From: Microbacterium galbinum
GTDB lineage: Bacteria > Actinomycetota > Actinomycetes > Actinomycetales > Microbacteriaceae
Length of the DNA stretch: 64,000 bases
Assembly (NCBI RefSeq): GCF_023091225.1
Contig: NZ_JAHWXM010000003.1
Coordinates: 10,652 to 74,651, forward strand
Reading direction: 5' to 3'
The notes beneath the pieces are model-generated. The model saw only the letters and a program-made list of their open reading frames with translations. It did not search any database and had not been told where the DNA came from. The position numbers were made by a program, and so were the translations under genes. Positions 53,497 through 64,000 of the stretch are shown one piece after another. Numbering within the stretch: position 1 is the first letter of the stretch; every line of letters begins with the position of its first letter.

Positions 53497-54392
53497 CCGA
53501 CATCCAGGACACTCCCGCCGAAGAGGCGGCGCAGAAGGCGACGACGCTCATCGAGTCGCTGCCGTGGCTGAAGAAGTTCCGCGACCAGATCGTCGTGGTC
53601 AAATACGGCGGCAACGCCATGGTGTCGGACGAACTGCAGGACGCCTTCGCGCAGGACATCGCGTATCTGCGCTACGTCGGCGTGCAGCCGGTGGTCGTGC
53701 ACGGTGGCGGCCCCCAGATCTCCGACATGCTCGGGCGCCTCGAGATCCCCAGCGAGTTCAAGGGCGGGTATCGCGTCACCAACACCGAGGCGATCGGCGT
53801 GGTGCGCATGGTGCTCACCGGCCAGGTGAACCCGCAGCTGGTCACCAAGATCAACTCCCACGGCCCGATCGCCACGGGGCTCAGCGGTGAGGACGCGGGC
53901 CTCTTCGGCGGCCGCCGTCGCGGGGTCATGGTCGACGGTGAAGAGGTCGATCTGGGGCGGGTCGGCGACGTCGTGCAGGTCGATCCGACGGCGGTCGTCG
54001 ATCATCTGGTGGCCGGGCGCATCCCCGTCGTGTCGAGCATCGCGCCCGATCTCGACCACCCGGGGCACTCCCTCAACGTCAACGCCGACGCGGCGGCGGC
54101 TGCCCTCGCGATCGCCCTCGGCGCCCGCAAGCTCGTGATCCTCACCGACGTGCCGGGGCTTTACGCCGACTGGCCGAACCGCGATTCGCTCGTGTCCCAC
54201 CTGACGTCGACGGCCCTCATCGACATGTTGCCGAGCCTCGAGTCGGGGATGATCCCGAAGATGCGCGCCTGCCTCGACGCGGTCGAGGGCGGAGTGGACG
54301 CCGCGGCGATCATCGACGGACGCGTGCCGCACTCGGTGCTCGTCGAACTCTTCACCAGCAAAGGAATCGGAACGGAAGTGGTGGCAGGATGA
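53493..54392 (+). CDS. argB: N-acetylglutamate kinase
   Basis: A 299-residue amino-acid kinase. [10 protein letters not shown] binds phosphate, [12 protein letters not shown] binds ATP/NAG, and [14 protein letters not shown] and [16 protein letters not shown] complete the site. The N-terminal helix ([20 protein letters not shown]) is that of the arginine-feedback-inhibited hexameric type. Start ATG 53493 overlaps argJ. Confidence 0.96.
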   Translation: MTDIQDTPAEEAAQKATTLIESLPWLKKFRDQIVVVKYGGNAMVSDELQDAFAQDIAYLRYVGVQPVVVHGGGPQISDMLGRLEIPSEFKGGYRVTNTEAIGVVRMVLTGQVNPQLVTKINSHGPIATGLSGEDAGLFGGRRRGVMVDGEEVDLGRVGDVVQVDPTAVVDHLVAGRIPVVSSIAPDLDHPGHSLNVNADAAAAALAIALGARKLVILTDVPGLYADWPNRDSLVSHLTSTALIDMLPSLESGMIPKMRACLDAVEGGVDAAAIIDGRVPHSVLVELFTSKGIGTEVVAG

Positions 54393-55590
54393 CCATCTGG
54401 CAGGACGACGCGCAGCGCGACCTCGTACTCAACGCGGGAGCGCGCCTGGCGCTGCTGACGCGTGGCGAGGGCTCCTATCTGTGGGACTCCGAGGGCCGAC
54501 GCCACCTCGACTTCCTCGCCGGGATCGCCGTGACCTCCCTGGGCCACGCGCACCCGGTGTTCGTCGAAGCGGTCTCCCGCCAGGCCGCGACGCTCGCCCA
54601 CGTCTCGAACTATTTCGCGACCCCCTCGCAGCTCGCGCTCGCCGCACGCCTCAAGCGTCTCGCGGGGGCCGGGATCGACGGTCGGGTGTTCTTCTCGAAC
54701 TCCGGCGCCGAGGCGAACGAGGCCGCGTTCAAGCTTGCCCGTCTGCACGGCGGTGCCGAGCGTCCGCGCATCATCGCCCTCGAGAACGGCTTCCACGGCC
54801 GCACGATGGGTTCGCTCGCGCTGACCGCGAAAGAGGCGATGCGCGCCCCGTTCGAGCCGATGCCCGGCGGCGTCGAGCACATCCCGGCGACCATCGAGGC
54901 GCTCGAAGCCGCGATGGACGATCGCGTCGCGGCGGTCATCGTCGAGCCGATCCAGGGCGAGGCCGGCGTGGTCGAGCTTCCCGAGGGCTACCTCGCCGCC
55001 GCCCGCTCGCTGACGCTCGCGCACGGAGCGCTCCTCATCGTCGACGAGATCCAGACCGGTGCCGGGCGCACCGGCGCCTGGTTCGGGTTCAGCCATGAGG
55101 GCATCACCCCGGATGCGATCACGCTCGCGAAGGGGATCGGCGGGGGCTTCCCGATCGGCGCGCTCGTGACCTACGGTGCGGCGAGCGATCTGTTCACCCC
55201 CGGCTCGCACGGCTCGACCTTCGGTGGGAATCCGCTGGCCACCGCGGTGGCGGATGCCGTGCTCGCCGAGATCGAGGACGCGGGGCTCGTCGAGAACGCC
55301 GCCCGACGCGGTGAAGAACTGCGCGAGACGATCCTCGGACTGGAATCGCCGCTGGTGTCGGGTGTGCGCGGTCGCGGTCTGCTGATCGGCGTCGCCCTCA
55401 CCGAGCCGGTCGCGGGTGCGGTGGTCGCTGCGGCGCAGGAGCGCGGCCTCATCGTCAACGCGGCCAATCCCGACACGGTGCGCATCGCGCCCGCCCTCAC
55501 GATCGGCGACGCCGAGATCTCCGAGTTCCGCGAGCTGTTCGCGGCCACGCTCTCCGACGTCTTCGCGACGCTCCCCGGAAAGGTATCCGC

Positions 55591-55594
<4 letters not shown>
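54389..55594 (+). CDS. argD: Acetylornithine aminotransferase
   Basis: A 401-residue PLP enzyme. [47 protein letters not shown] and the PLP lysine in [14 protein letters not shown] are class III aminotransferase marks. Converts acetylglutamate semialdehyde to acetylornithine. Coupled to argB and argF by 4-bp overlaps. Confidence 0.95.
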
Positions 55595-57974
<2,380 letters not shown>

Positions 57975-57982
57975 GCCGGGCT

Positions 57983-58000
57983 CCGGCCCCGGTGGGCCGG
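57983..58000. terminator. Hairpin after argH
   Basis: CCGGCCC-CGGT-GGGCCGG, a perfect 7-bp stem with a 4-base loop between convergent argH and the DUF1349 gene. No U tract. Probable shared terminator. Confidence 0.55.
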
Positions 58001-58010
58001 ATCCCGGTGC

Positions 58011-58595
58011 TCAGTGCAGGTCGGTGTCGGCGGGCGTCCGCGTCCATCGGGAGAACCGCACGGCGAGTCCGCTGCGCGTCGGCCCGGCGAGGAACGGCCC
58101 GGCGGATGCCGCGGCGTCGCCGTCGAACGGGGCGACCCGCACGAGTCGCCACGGGCCGTCGGCCGCGCGGGCACGCACGATCAGGGCATCCGCCCACCGG
58201 CTCACACGCACCGTGACCTCGGTGTCGAGCCAGTCGTCGACGTACCCGACGGACCAGTCGGAGCGGATGGCGGTGACGACGGCGCCGAGGCCGAGGTGCC
58301 CGTCGGCGTACTCGAGGCCGGCTTTCATCCAGTGCTCGTCGTCGATGCGCACGAACACGCCGGCTTGATCGAACTCTCCGGTCCAGGGCGCGTGGAAGGA
58401 GACCTCCATGGCTTCGCCGACGGCGAGCGGGGCGAGGAGCGCGTGCTCGGTGTCGTGGACGAATCCGTAGGCGGTGTGCCGCCAGGCATCGCTTCCTTCG
58501 ACGGCGGTGGCGATGAGCTCTTGTCCGCTCTCGATCGAGAGGGGAGGATGGGTCCAGGTTCCGGCGCTCCACGGGACGTTCTGCGATTCAGGCAT
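58011..58595 (-). CDS. DUF1349 family protein
   Basis: A 194-residue protein with the DUF1349 lectin-like beta-sandwich pattern: FHAPWTGEFDQAGVFVRIDDEHWMKAGLEYADGHLGLGAVVT, then VTVRVSRWADALIVRARAADGPWRLVRVAPF. DQAGVFVRIDDEHWMKAGLE is the family core. TATATT lies 8 nt before ATG 58595, a leaderless layout. Divergent from the SatD-like gene. Yeast relatives (regulation of enolase protein 1) give no clear role. Confidence 0.85.
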   Translation of the reverse strand: MPESQNVPWSAGTWTHPPLSIESGQELIATAVEGSDAWRHTAYGFVHDTEHALLAPLAVGEAMEVSFHAPWTGEFDQAGVFVRIDDEHWMKAGLEYADGHLGLGAVVTAIRSDWSVGYVDDWLDTEVTVRVSRWADALIVRARAADGPWRLVRVAPFDGDAAASAGPFLAGPTRSGLAVRFSRWTRTPADTDLH

Positions 58596-58655
58596 ATCCC
58601 GAGAATATAGCCCGTAAAGGCATAACTCAAGAATATGCGTGATACGGTTATACAC
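58596..58655. promoter_or_regulatory. AT-rich divergent promoter region, DUF1349/satD
   Basis: 60 bp, clearly more AT-rich than the surroundings. Minus -10 TATATT is 8 nt before ATG 58595; plus -10 TACGGT (58643-58648) is 7 nt before ATG 58656. AGAATAT occurs twice (58602-58608 and 58630-58636, period 28 bp), and GGCATAT/ATATAGCC gives imperfect symmetry over the minus promoter. These are likely operators, possibly for the SatD-like protein. Confidence 0.6.
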
Positions 58656-59300
58656 ATGGTCATCGCCGTGATCGCCGACATCGTCGGCTCCCGTTCGCTG
58701 AGCGACCGCGGGGTCGCCCAGCGTCGACTCGATGACGCGATCGCTCAGGCCGAGCGCGATCGCCCGTTGGCGCTGCAGCCCCTCACCCCGACGGTGGGCG
58801 ACGAGCAGCAGGCCGTCTATGGTGATCTCGAGGGGGCGATGACGTCGCTCCTGATGATCCGTCTCGCGCTTCCCGACGGCATCGGGTTGCGGTTCGGGCT
58901 CGGTGTGGGGGAGGTCCGCCGCGTGGATTCCGCGCACGGAGCGCTTCCCGACGGGCCGGGATGGTGGGCTGCACGGGAGGCGATCGACCTCGCCCACGAG
59001 CGCGAACGACGAGCGGTCCCGCGCTCGCGCACGTGGATTGTCGGTGCCCCCGGTCAGAATGAGGTCATGGAGTCGACGATCGCGGTATCGAACGCCTACC
59101 TCCTCGTCCGCGACGAGCTGGTGGGAGCGATGAGCGAGCGAGAGCGACGGCTGACCTACGGTCGCCTGGTGGGCCGCTCCCAGCAAGAACTCGCCGAGAT
59201 CGAGGGCGTGACCCAACCCAGCGTCTCCAAGTCGCTGCGTCGGGCCGGAGCCCAGGCGCTCATCGACGGCCTGGCGACGCTGCGCGGTGACATCGCATGA
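58656..59300 (+). CDS. SatD-family protein with C-terminal HTH
   Basis: A 214-residue protein. The N-terminus VIAVIADIVGSRSLSDR is the SatD family opening, and LRFGLGVGEVRRV with PGWWAAREAIDLAHE continues it. The C-terminal 45 residues are a helix-turn-helix (SQQELAEIEGVTQPSVSKSLRRAG). I chose ATG 58656 (7 nt after TACGGT) over the upstream ATG at 58635. The family is tied to acid tolerance in streptococci; here it may regulate the divergent promoters. Overlaps the next gene by 4 bp. Confidence 0.82.
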   Translation: MVIAVIADIVGSRSLSDRGVAQRRLDDAIAQAERDRPLALQPLTPTVGDEQQAVYGDLEGAMTSLLMIRLALPDGIGLRFGLGVGEVRRVDSAHGALPDGPGWWAAREAIDLAHERERRAVPRSRTWIVGAPGQNEVMESTIAVSNAYLLVRDELVGAMSERERRLTYGRLVGRSQQELAEIEGVTQPSVSKSLRRAGAQALIDGLATLRGDIA

Positions 59301-60079
59301 TCCTCGCCGGCTTCCTCCTTCTCGCGGTCGGTGCCGTCGACCTCGTGCGGCAGTTCGCCGCGCGCCGCTGGATCGGTTATCTGGTGGTCGCGGTGCTGCT
59401 CCTCGTGCTCGGCAGCGTCGGCGACGCGCTGCTCCCGATGCTGGCTGCGCTCGTGGTCGGTGCGCTCTGGGTGTGGTGCATGCCCGACGACCGTCCCTCA
59501 CCCGCCGGGTTCTGGCCGGCCGTGCTGCTCGGCATCGTCGGCGTCGGCGCCGTGGTCACTCTCCCCGAGCGCTCGGGCGCGGGCCTGATCGGCGAGGTGT
59601 GGCACCTCGATTCGCCGGTCGGCGCGATCTCCTTCGATCTCGCCGTCCTGGTGGTCGGTGCGGCGGCGTTCCTCCTCGAATCCGCGAACCTCGTGGTGCG
59701 CGCGGCTCTCGACGGCGAACACACCTGGCGCCCGGTCGAGCGCCGAGAGCTCGAGCCGACCCCCGCCGATGCGGAGCGGGCCGACGGCGAGTCATCGGCA
59801 TCCGCATCCGAACCGACGGCGATCGATCGGCGCAGTGCATTCCAGGGCGGGCGATTGATCGGCCCCCTCGAGCGGATCCTGGTGCTCATGCTGACCCTCG
59901 CTGCGGCGTACCCGCTTCTGGCGGCGATGCTCGCGGCCAAGGGCATCGTGCGATTCCCCGAGATCTCGCGCGGACGCGAGACCGGTGCGCGAGCCGAGTA
60001 CTTCCTGGTCGGCAGCCTCGTCAGCTGGGTGATCGCCCTCGGCGCGGCGTTCCTCGTCTGGTGGTCGGCGAACGGGTGA
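59297..60079 (+). CDS. Membrane protein linked to SatD-like gene
   Basis: A 260-residue protein with about six membrane helices (first ILAGFLLLAVGAVDLV, then YLVVAVLLLVLG, LPMLAALVVGALWVW, AVLLGIVGVGAVV, SFDLAVLVVGAAAFLL, and two near the end), and one central cytosolic loop of about 60 residues rich in Glu/Ser (residues 145-185). Coupled to the SatD-like gene by ATGA, so the two probably work together. No family recognised. Confidence 0.78.
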   Translation: MILAGFLLLAVGAVDLVRQFAARRWIGYLVVAVLLLVLGSVGDALLPMLAALVVGALWVWCMPDDRPSPAGFWPAVLLGIVGVGAVVTLPERSGAGLIGEVWHLDSPVGAISFDLAVLVVGAAAFLLESANLVVRAALDGEHTWRPVERRELEPTPADAERADGESSASASEPTAIDRRSAFQGGRLIGPLERILVLMLTLAAAYPLLAAMLAAKGIVRFPEISRGRETGARAEYFLVGSLVSWVIALGAAFLVWWSANG

Positions 60080-60107
60080 GGCATCCGGCGCTGATAGCCT
60101 GGAAAGC

Positions 60108-61409
60108 GTGTCTGATCCCGCTCTGACGACTGCGACGCCGGCGATCGACCCCACGTTCGAGAACGTGTGGGACGAACTCGTGTGGCGTGGCCTCGTCCAC
60201 GTGTCCACCGACCAGGAGGCGCTGCGCGCCCTGCTCGCGGGAGACTCCATCACGTATTACTGCGGGTTCGATCCCACGGCACCCAGCCTGCACCTGGGCA
60301 ACCTCGTGCAGCTGCTGACGCTGCGCCGCATCCAGCTCGCCGGTCACAAGCCGCTGGGGCTCGTCGGAGGGTCGACGGGGCTGATCGGCGATCCGCGCCC
60401 GACAGCCGAACGCACACTGAACACGCGTGAGACGGTGGCCGAGTGGGTCGATCGTCTGCGTGCTCAGGTCGAGCGCTACCTCAGTTTCGAGGGTGACAAC
60501 GCCGCTCGGATCGTCAACAACCTCGACTGGACGGCGCCGCTCTCGGCGATCGACTTCCTGCGCGAGGTCGGTAAGCACTTCCGTGTGGGCACGATGCTCA
60601 AGAAGGACGCGGTGGCAGCCCGCCTCAACTCCGACGAGGGCATCAGTTACACCGAGTTCAGCTACCAGATCCTCCAGGGCATGGACTTCCTCGAGCTCTA
60701 CCGCCAGTACGACTGCGTGCTGCAGACCGGCGGTTCCGATCAGTGGGGCAACCTCACCAGCGGCACGGATCTCATCCGGCGCTCCGAGGGGGCGTCGGTG
60801 CACGCGATCGGCACCCCGCTGATCACGAACAGCGACGGCACCAAGTTCGGCAAGAGCGAAGGCAATGCGATCTGGCTGGATGCATCGATGTGCAGCCCGT
60901 ACCGCATGTACCAGTTCTGGCTGAGCACCGCGGATGCCGATGTGATCGAGCGCCTGAAGGTCTTCACCTTCCTCTCGCGCGCCGAGATCGAGGAGTACGC
61001 GGCACTCGTCGAGTCCGAACCGTTCCGTCGCGCCGCGCAGAAGCGCCTCGCGCTCGAGGTGTGCGCGACCGTGCACGGCGTCGAGGCGACGGCGGCGGTG
61101 ATCGCGGCATCCGACGCGCTGTTCGGTCAGGGGGACCTGACCGCACTCGATGCGGCCACGCTGCGGACCGCGCTCGAGGAGCTCCCGAACACGACCGTCG
61201 CGCTGGGCTCGCCAGTGGTCGAGGCACTCGTCTCGACCGGTCTGGTGTCGAGTCTCTCCGAGGCGCGGCGTGCGATCGCCCAGGGTGGCGTCTCGATCGA
61301 CGGCGCGCGCGTCGAAGACGAGAACGACACGGTGCGTGGTGGTCTCCCCGGTGGGGTCTCCGTGCTCCGTCGCGGTAAGAAGACCCTGGCCGGCGTGTTC
61401 ATCGCCTGA
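60108..61409 (+). CDS. tyrS: Tyrosyl-tRNA synthetase
   Basis: A 433-residue class I synthetase. HLGNLVQLLTLRRIQLAGHKPLGLVGGSTGLIGDP carries the HxGH-type motif (HLGN); KFGKSEG is the KMSKS equivalent; QGMDFLELYRQYDCVLQTGGSDQWGN binds tyrosine. A C-terminal S4 RNA-binding domain (SLSEARRAIAQGGVSIDGARV) ends the protein. TAGCCT lies 7 nt before GTG 60108, so the mRNA is likely leaderless; no T-box precedes it. Confidence 0.96.
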   Translation: MSDPALTTATPAIDPTFENVWDELVWRGLVHVSTDQEALRALLAGDSITYYCGFDPTAPSLHLGNLVQLLTLRRIQLAGHKPLGLVGGSTGLIGDPRPTAERTLNTRETVAEWVDRLRAQVERYLSFEGDNAARIVNNLDWTAPLSAIDFLREVGKHFRVGTMLKKDAVAARLNSDEGISYTEFSYQILQGMDFLELYRQYDCVLQTGGSDQWGNLTSGTDLIRRSEGASVHAIGTPLITNSDGTKFGKSEGNAIWLDASMCSPYRMYQFWLSTADADVIERLKVFTFLSRAEIEEYAALVESEPFRRAAQKRLALEVCATVHGVEATAAVIAASDALFGQGDLTALDAATLRTALEELPNTTVALGSPVVEALVSTGLVSSLSEARRAIAQGGVSIDGARVEDENDTVRGGLPGGVSVLRRGKKTLAGVFIA

Positions 61410-61454
61410 CGGTTCCGTGCCGTCGCGCCTCGGCGCCGACACCGAGGAGGACGG

Positions 61455-62249
61455 ATGCCGTTCACACCCAGCCACGCGCTGGTCGCACTTCCGTTCGTCC
61501 GGACGCCGCTCGTGCCGGCGGCGATCGCGATCGGGGCGATGACCCCGGACCTTCCGCTGTTCCTCCGCGGCGTGGAACTGAACTACGAGTTCACCCACAC
61601 CGCGGGGAACGTGGTCTGGACCGCGCTCCTCGCGTTCGTGCTCTTCCTCGTGTGGCGCGTCGTGCTGCGTCTGGCCGTGCCGGAGCTCGTTCCGGCATGG
61701 GTCGCGCGGCGGCTTCCCGAGGGTTGGAATCGCTCGGCGTTCGCGGCGGCGGGGGAGGCCGTGGGAGTCGGTGGGCGTCGGGCGTACCCGGTGCTGCTCG
61801 CCGCGTCGCTGATCCTCGGAGTGATCTCGCACATCCTCTGGGACCTCTTCACGCACGAAGGGCGTACCGGCGTCGAGCTGGTCCCGGCGCTCGACGAGAT
61901 GTGGGGCCCGCTACCGGGCTACAAGTGGCTGCAGCACGGATCGAGCGTGATCGGGCTGGCGATCATCGGCATCTGGGCGCTGGTCTGGGTGCGGCGTCGG
62001 TCGCCTCGACCCACCCTGGATCCCCGCGTGCCGCAGGGTGTGCGCGTCGCCTGGTGGGTGTCGCTCCCCGTCGTCCTGATCGGATCGTGGATCGTGGGAC
62101 TGTCGATCTGGGGTCCACTCGACGCGGAGTTCACCGCGCAGCACCTCGCCTACCGGGTGCTGCCTCCGGCCTGCGCGATCTGGGGAGCGGCCACGATCGT
62201 GCTGTGCCTCGTACTCGCGATGCGCCGCTCACGTCACCAGCGCGGCTGA
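61455..62249 (+). CDS. DUF4184 family membrane protein
   Basis: A 264-residue protein. MPFTPSHALVALPFVRTPLVPAAIAIGAMTPDLPLFL is the DUF4184 opening, with conserved His and Asp; SHILWDLFTHEGRTGVELVPALDE is its second conserved block. About five membrane helices. Resembles membrane-bound metal hydrolases by fold, but no activity is known. Overlaps the convergent CoA-transferase by 16 bp. Confidence 0.85.
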   Translation: MPFTPSHALVALPFVRTPLVPAAIAIGAMTPDLPLFLRGVELNYEFTHTAGNVVWTALLAFVLFLVWRVVLRLAVPELVPAWVARRLPEGWNRSAFAAAGEAVGVGGRRAYPVLLAASLILGVISHILWDLFTHEGRTGVELVPALDEMWGPLPGYKWLQHGSSVIGLAIIGIWALVWVRRRSPRPTLDPRVPQGVRVAWWVSLPVVLIGSWIVGLSIWGPLDAEFTAQHLAYRVLPPACAIWGAATIVLCLVLAMRRSRHQRG

Positions 62250-63538
62250 TCCCGTCCCCAGGGTCGCGGGGCTGCGAAGTCGAATCCCGGAATCACCGAG
62301 CCGACGGTCACGATGCTCCGCCCGCCGACGGAGAACCGCGTCGTATGGCCTGAGCCGTCGATCGTTCGCTCGGCGGCGAGGACATCGTGTCGGGGCAGCC
62401 CGAGCAGTTCGGCGGCGATCCGTCGCAGCGAGGTCGAGATGATCCAGCTTCCGCCCTCGAGCTCCCGCCGGCGGAGAGCGACGCAGACGGCGGCGGCCAA
62501 CAGGTATCCCGCGCTGTGGTCGAGCGCCTGAGCAGGGAGCGCACCGGGCACCCGCCCATCCCGTGATTCGATCCAGGAGATGCCGGACTCGGCCTGCACC
62601 AGACTGTCGAATCCCGCCCGGTCCGGATGCTCGCTGCCCCAGGCGCTCAGTCGGGCGATCACCAGGTGCGGATGCCGACGCGCGAGCGCGTCCGGATCGA
62701 GCCCGAGGCGCGCGATGCTCGACGGGCGGTATCCGAGCACGACGGCATCCGCGGACGACAGCAGCTCCTCCATCTGCGGGGAACGGGCATCGAGGAGAGC
62801 CGTTCGCTTCCCATGGCCGGTATCGAGGTGCTGCCACTCCGGTTCGGGCAGATGCGGAGGATCGATGCGCAGCACGTCGGCACCGAGGAGGGCGAGCGTG
62901 CGCGTGCACACCGGTCCGGCGATGACGCGTGTGAGATCGAGCACGCGGTACCCCGCGAGCGGAGCGTCGGGTGACCGGGGTCTCGACAGGTCTGCGAGCG
63001 ACGGGCGGGTGCCGTCACGCGATACCTCGACGAGTGCTGTCGTGCGCAGAGCACGATCGACCGCGGGACGTTCATGCTCCACGACGACGGCGAGCCCACC
63101 CGCAGAAGCGATCTCACGGGCGGCGTCGACCGCGGTGATACGGGCGAGAGAGGCCGCCACGTCCGTCGCGTCACCGTTCGGCGCGACGCCGAGGCCACGA
63201 CGCAGGGCTGCCGCGTGGTGCGGGTAGTTCCCGTGGGTGCGGAGCCAACCGTCACCCGTGGACCAGAACCCGGAGAACGGCGACCAGACCGGGGGAGAGG
63301 AGCCGTCGATCGTGAGGAAGCGATCGCTCCGATACGCCACGGCGATGCGCTCGAGGTCGATCGTCCGGAGGTCGCGTCCCGCGACGGCGCTGATCGCCGC
63401 GACGCTGGAGCGGGCGAGTTCGTCCGTCGCGAGCCGAGAGGGGAGGGGGACGGTGCCCCGCGGTTCGGGGGTATCGACGTCCACCGGGGGAGTGATCGCC
63501 AGATCCTCGAAGACGCGTCGCAGCAGTGAGGTGGGCAT
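62234..63538 (-). CDS. CaiB/BaiF family CoA-transferase
   Basis: A 434-residue type III CoA-transferase. LAGYRVLDLTRVIAGPVCTRTLALLGADVLRIDPP is the family N-terminal motif, here preceded by about 190 residues that look like a second, degenerate CaiB domain (DGSSPPVWSPFSGFWSTGDGWLRTHGNYP). The probable catalytic Asp is in QALDHSAGYLLAA. No dehydrogenase or hydratase gene is nearby, so the acyl substrate is unknown. Start ATG 63538. Confidence 0.85.
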   Translation of the reverse strand: MPTSLLRRVFEDLAITPPVDVDTPEPRGTVPLPSRLATDELARSSVAAISAVAGRDLRTIDLERIAVAYRSDRFLTIDGSSPPVWSPFSGFWSTGDGWLRTHGNYPHHAAALRRGLGVAPNGDATDVAASLARITAVDAAREIASAGGLAVVVEHERPAVDRALRTTALVEVSRDGTRPSLADLSRPRSPDAPLAGYRVLDLTRVIAGPVCTRTLALLGADVLRIDPPHLPEPEWQHLDTGHGKRTALLDARSPQMEELLSSADAVVLGYRPSSIARLGLDPDALARRHPHLVIARLSAWGSEHPDRAGFDSLVQAESGISWIESRDGRVPGALPAQALDHSAGYLLAAAVCVALRRRELEGGSWIISTSLRRIAAELLGLPRHDVLAAERTIDGSGHTTRFSVGGRSIVTVGSVIPGFDFAAPRPWGRDQPRW

Positions 63539-63880
63539 GCGCCGAGCGTAGTCCCGGCGCGTCGCGGGCAGGAAAACGCCTGTGACCGGGACGAAGGCGA
63601 TCCGGGAGCCCCTGCGACACGCCCGAGCGGTGCGCCCCGATTTGCCAGAACCCCGGAATCCCCGTAACTTATTACTTGTTCGCCCCACAGGGAAGCGGAG
63701 AAAGCCTAGAGCTTCACCCCCCTCAAGCGGAGAACGACTCCCGATCCACTCTCACTTGAGAGAACAGACGCTTGCGTCTAGGATGGGAGACTCACCTCTT
63801 CTACAGCTTGTCTGGCTGTGCAGCGGATCACTGATCTGCTCGACACGCCGACTTGACAAGCCGGATGAGATGGGTAGGAT
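63539..63880 (+). promoter_or_regulatory. Tandem rRNA operon promoters
   Basis: Three well-spaced promoters in series. P1-like: TTGCCA 63642-63647, 17 bp, TAACTT 63665-63670. P2: TTGAGA 63756-63761, 17 bp, TAGGAT 63779-63784. P3: TTGACA 63853-63858, 16 bp, TAGGAT 63875-63880. P2 and P3 share the same -10. 63539-63641 shows no gene. The transcripts run to the right, into the rRNA leader. Confidence 0.85.
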
Positions 63881-64000
63881 AGAGAAGTTGCCCTTCGGGC
63901 CTGGTTGTGATGACTGGGTCGTGGGAGCATCCGATCCTTGAGAACTCAACAGCGTGCACTTGTCAAATGCCAAATAACCTCGATTCAGCTTCGGCTGGAT
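63881..64000 (+). other. rRNA operon leader, 16S gene outside window
   Basis: Leader RNA starting just after the last promoter: a GCCC-TTC-GGGC hairpin at 63890-63900, then CCTTGAGAACTCAACAGCGTG around 63937-63955 (containing TTGAG-AA-CTCAA), a sequence found in actinobacterial rrn leaders before 16S and 23S and linked to antitermination or processing. No 16S start sequence appears before 64000. Confidence 0.8.

Noticed and set aside
60080..60107. T-box or leader peptide before tyrS (and before pheS at 42112-42163)
   Set aside because: The gaps are too short and contain only a -10 box next to the start codon.

Overview
The window looks like the chromosome of a high-GC actinobacterium, most likely Microbacterium or a close relative in Microbacteriaceae. 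The evidence is a G+C content of roughly 70 percent by eye, a PriA-type HisA, DUF2510 proteins, a lexA/LysM divergent pair, a gluABCD-type transporter, many TAnnnT boxes 6-8 nt before a start codon (leaderless transcripts), and an actinobacterial rrn leader at the right edge. Genus is inferred, not proven.

Left third (1-13084): part of a temperate prophage; its other end lies left of the window. A tightly coupled minus-strand early operon (about 9892 down to 1, with 1-8 bp gene overlaps almost throughout) encodes small unknown proteins, an SMC/Rad50-like ATPase, a YqaJ-type exonuclease, an Erf-type annealing protein, two HNH proteins, a cytosine-5 methyltransferase, an XF1762-like protein, a replication-initiator-like protein and HTH proteins. 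A divergent switch at 10549-10648 separates an XRE regulator (minus) from the lysogeny genes (plus): repressor, ImmA/IrrE protease and a large serine integrase. The integrase ends at the right attachment junction. The host sequence resumes inside the ATPase gene of a Tad pilus locus, so the prophage has split tadA.

Middle (13091-34600): tad remainder (tadA 3' part, tadB, tadC, a pilin-like gene, three TadE/TadG-like genes), an MFS permease, prfB, two DUF2510 membrane proteins, ftsE-ftsX-smpB, an S9 peptidase, lexA divergent from a LysM protein that is probably an SOS division inhibitor, a histidine block (hisC-hisB-hisH-priA), an SseB-like protein, a DUF1844 protein and infC-rpmI-rplT with an ATC start for infC.

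Right part (34600-64000): an rRNA-type methyltransferase, a two-component system with a TAXI lipoprotein next to a gluABCD-type amino-acid transporter whose promoter carries tandem direct repeats, pheST, an ATPase, an epimerase-like protein, a TPP riboswitch with thiM and a ThiE-ThiD-TenA fusion, then argCJBDF-argH preceded by a putative leaderless 26-codon leader ORF whose last eight codons include seven arginines. After these come a DUF1349 protein, a SatD-like regulator with a membrane partner, tyrS, a DUF4184 protein, a CaiB/BaiF CoA-transferase and the tandem promoters and leader of an rRNA operon whose 16S gene starts outside the window.

The observations most worth checking are the arginine-rich leader ORF before argC, the TAXI/two-component/glutamate-transporter unit, the prophage split of tadA, the tRNA-like minihelix and origin-like repeats in the prophage, and the antisense small ORF inside the phage HNH gene.
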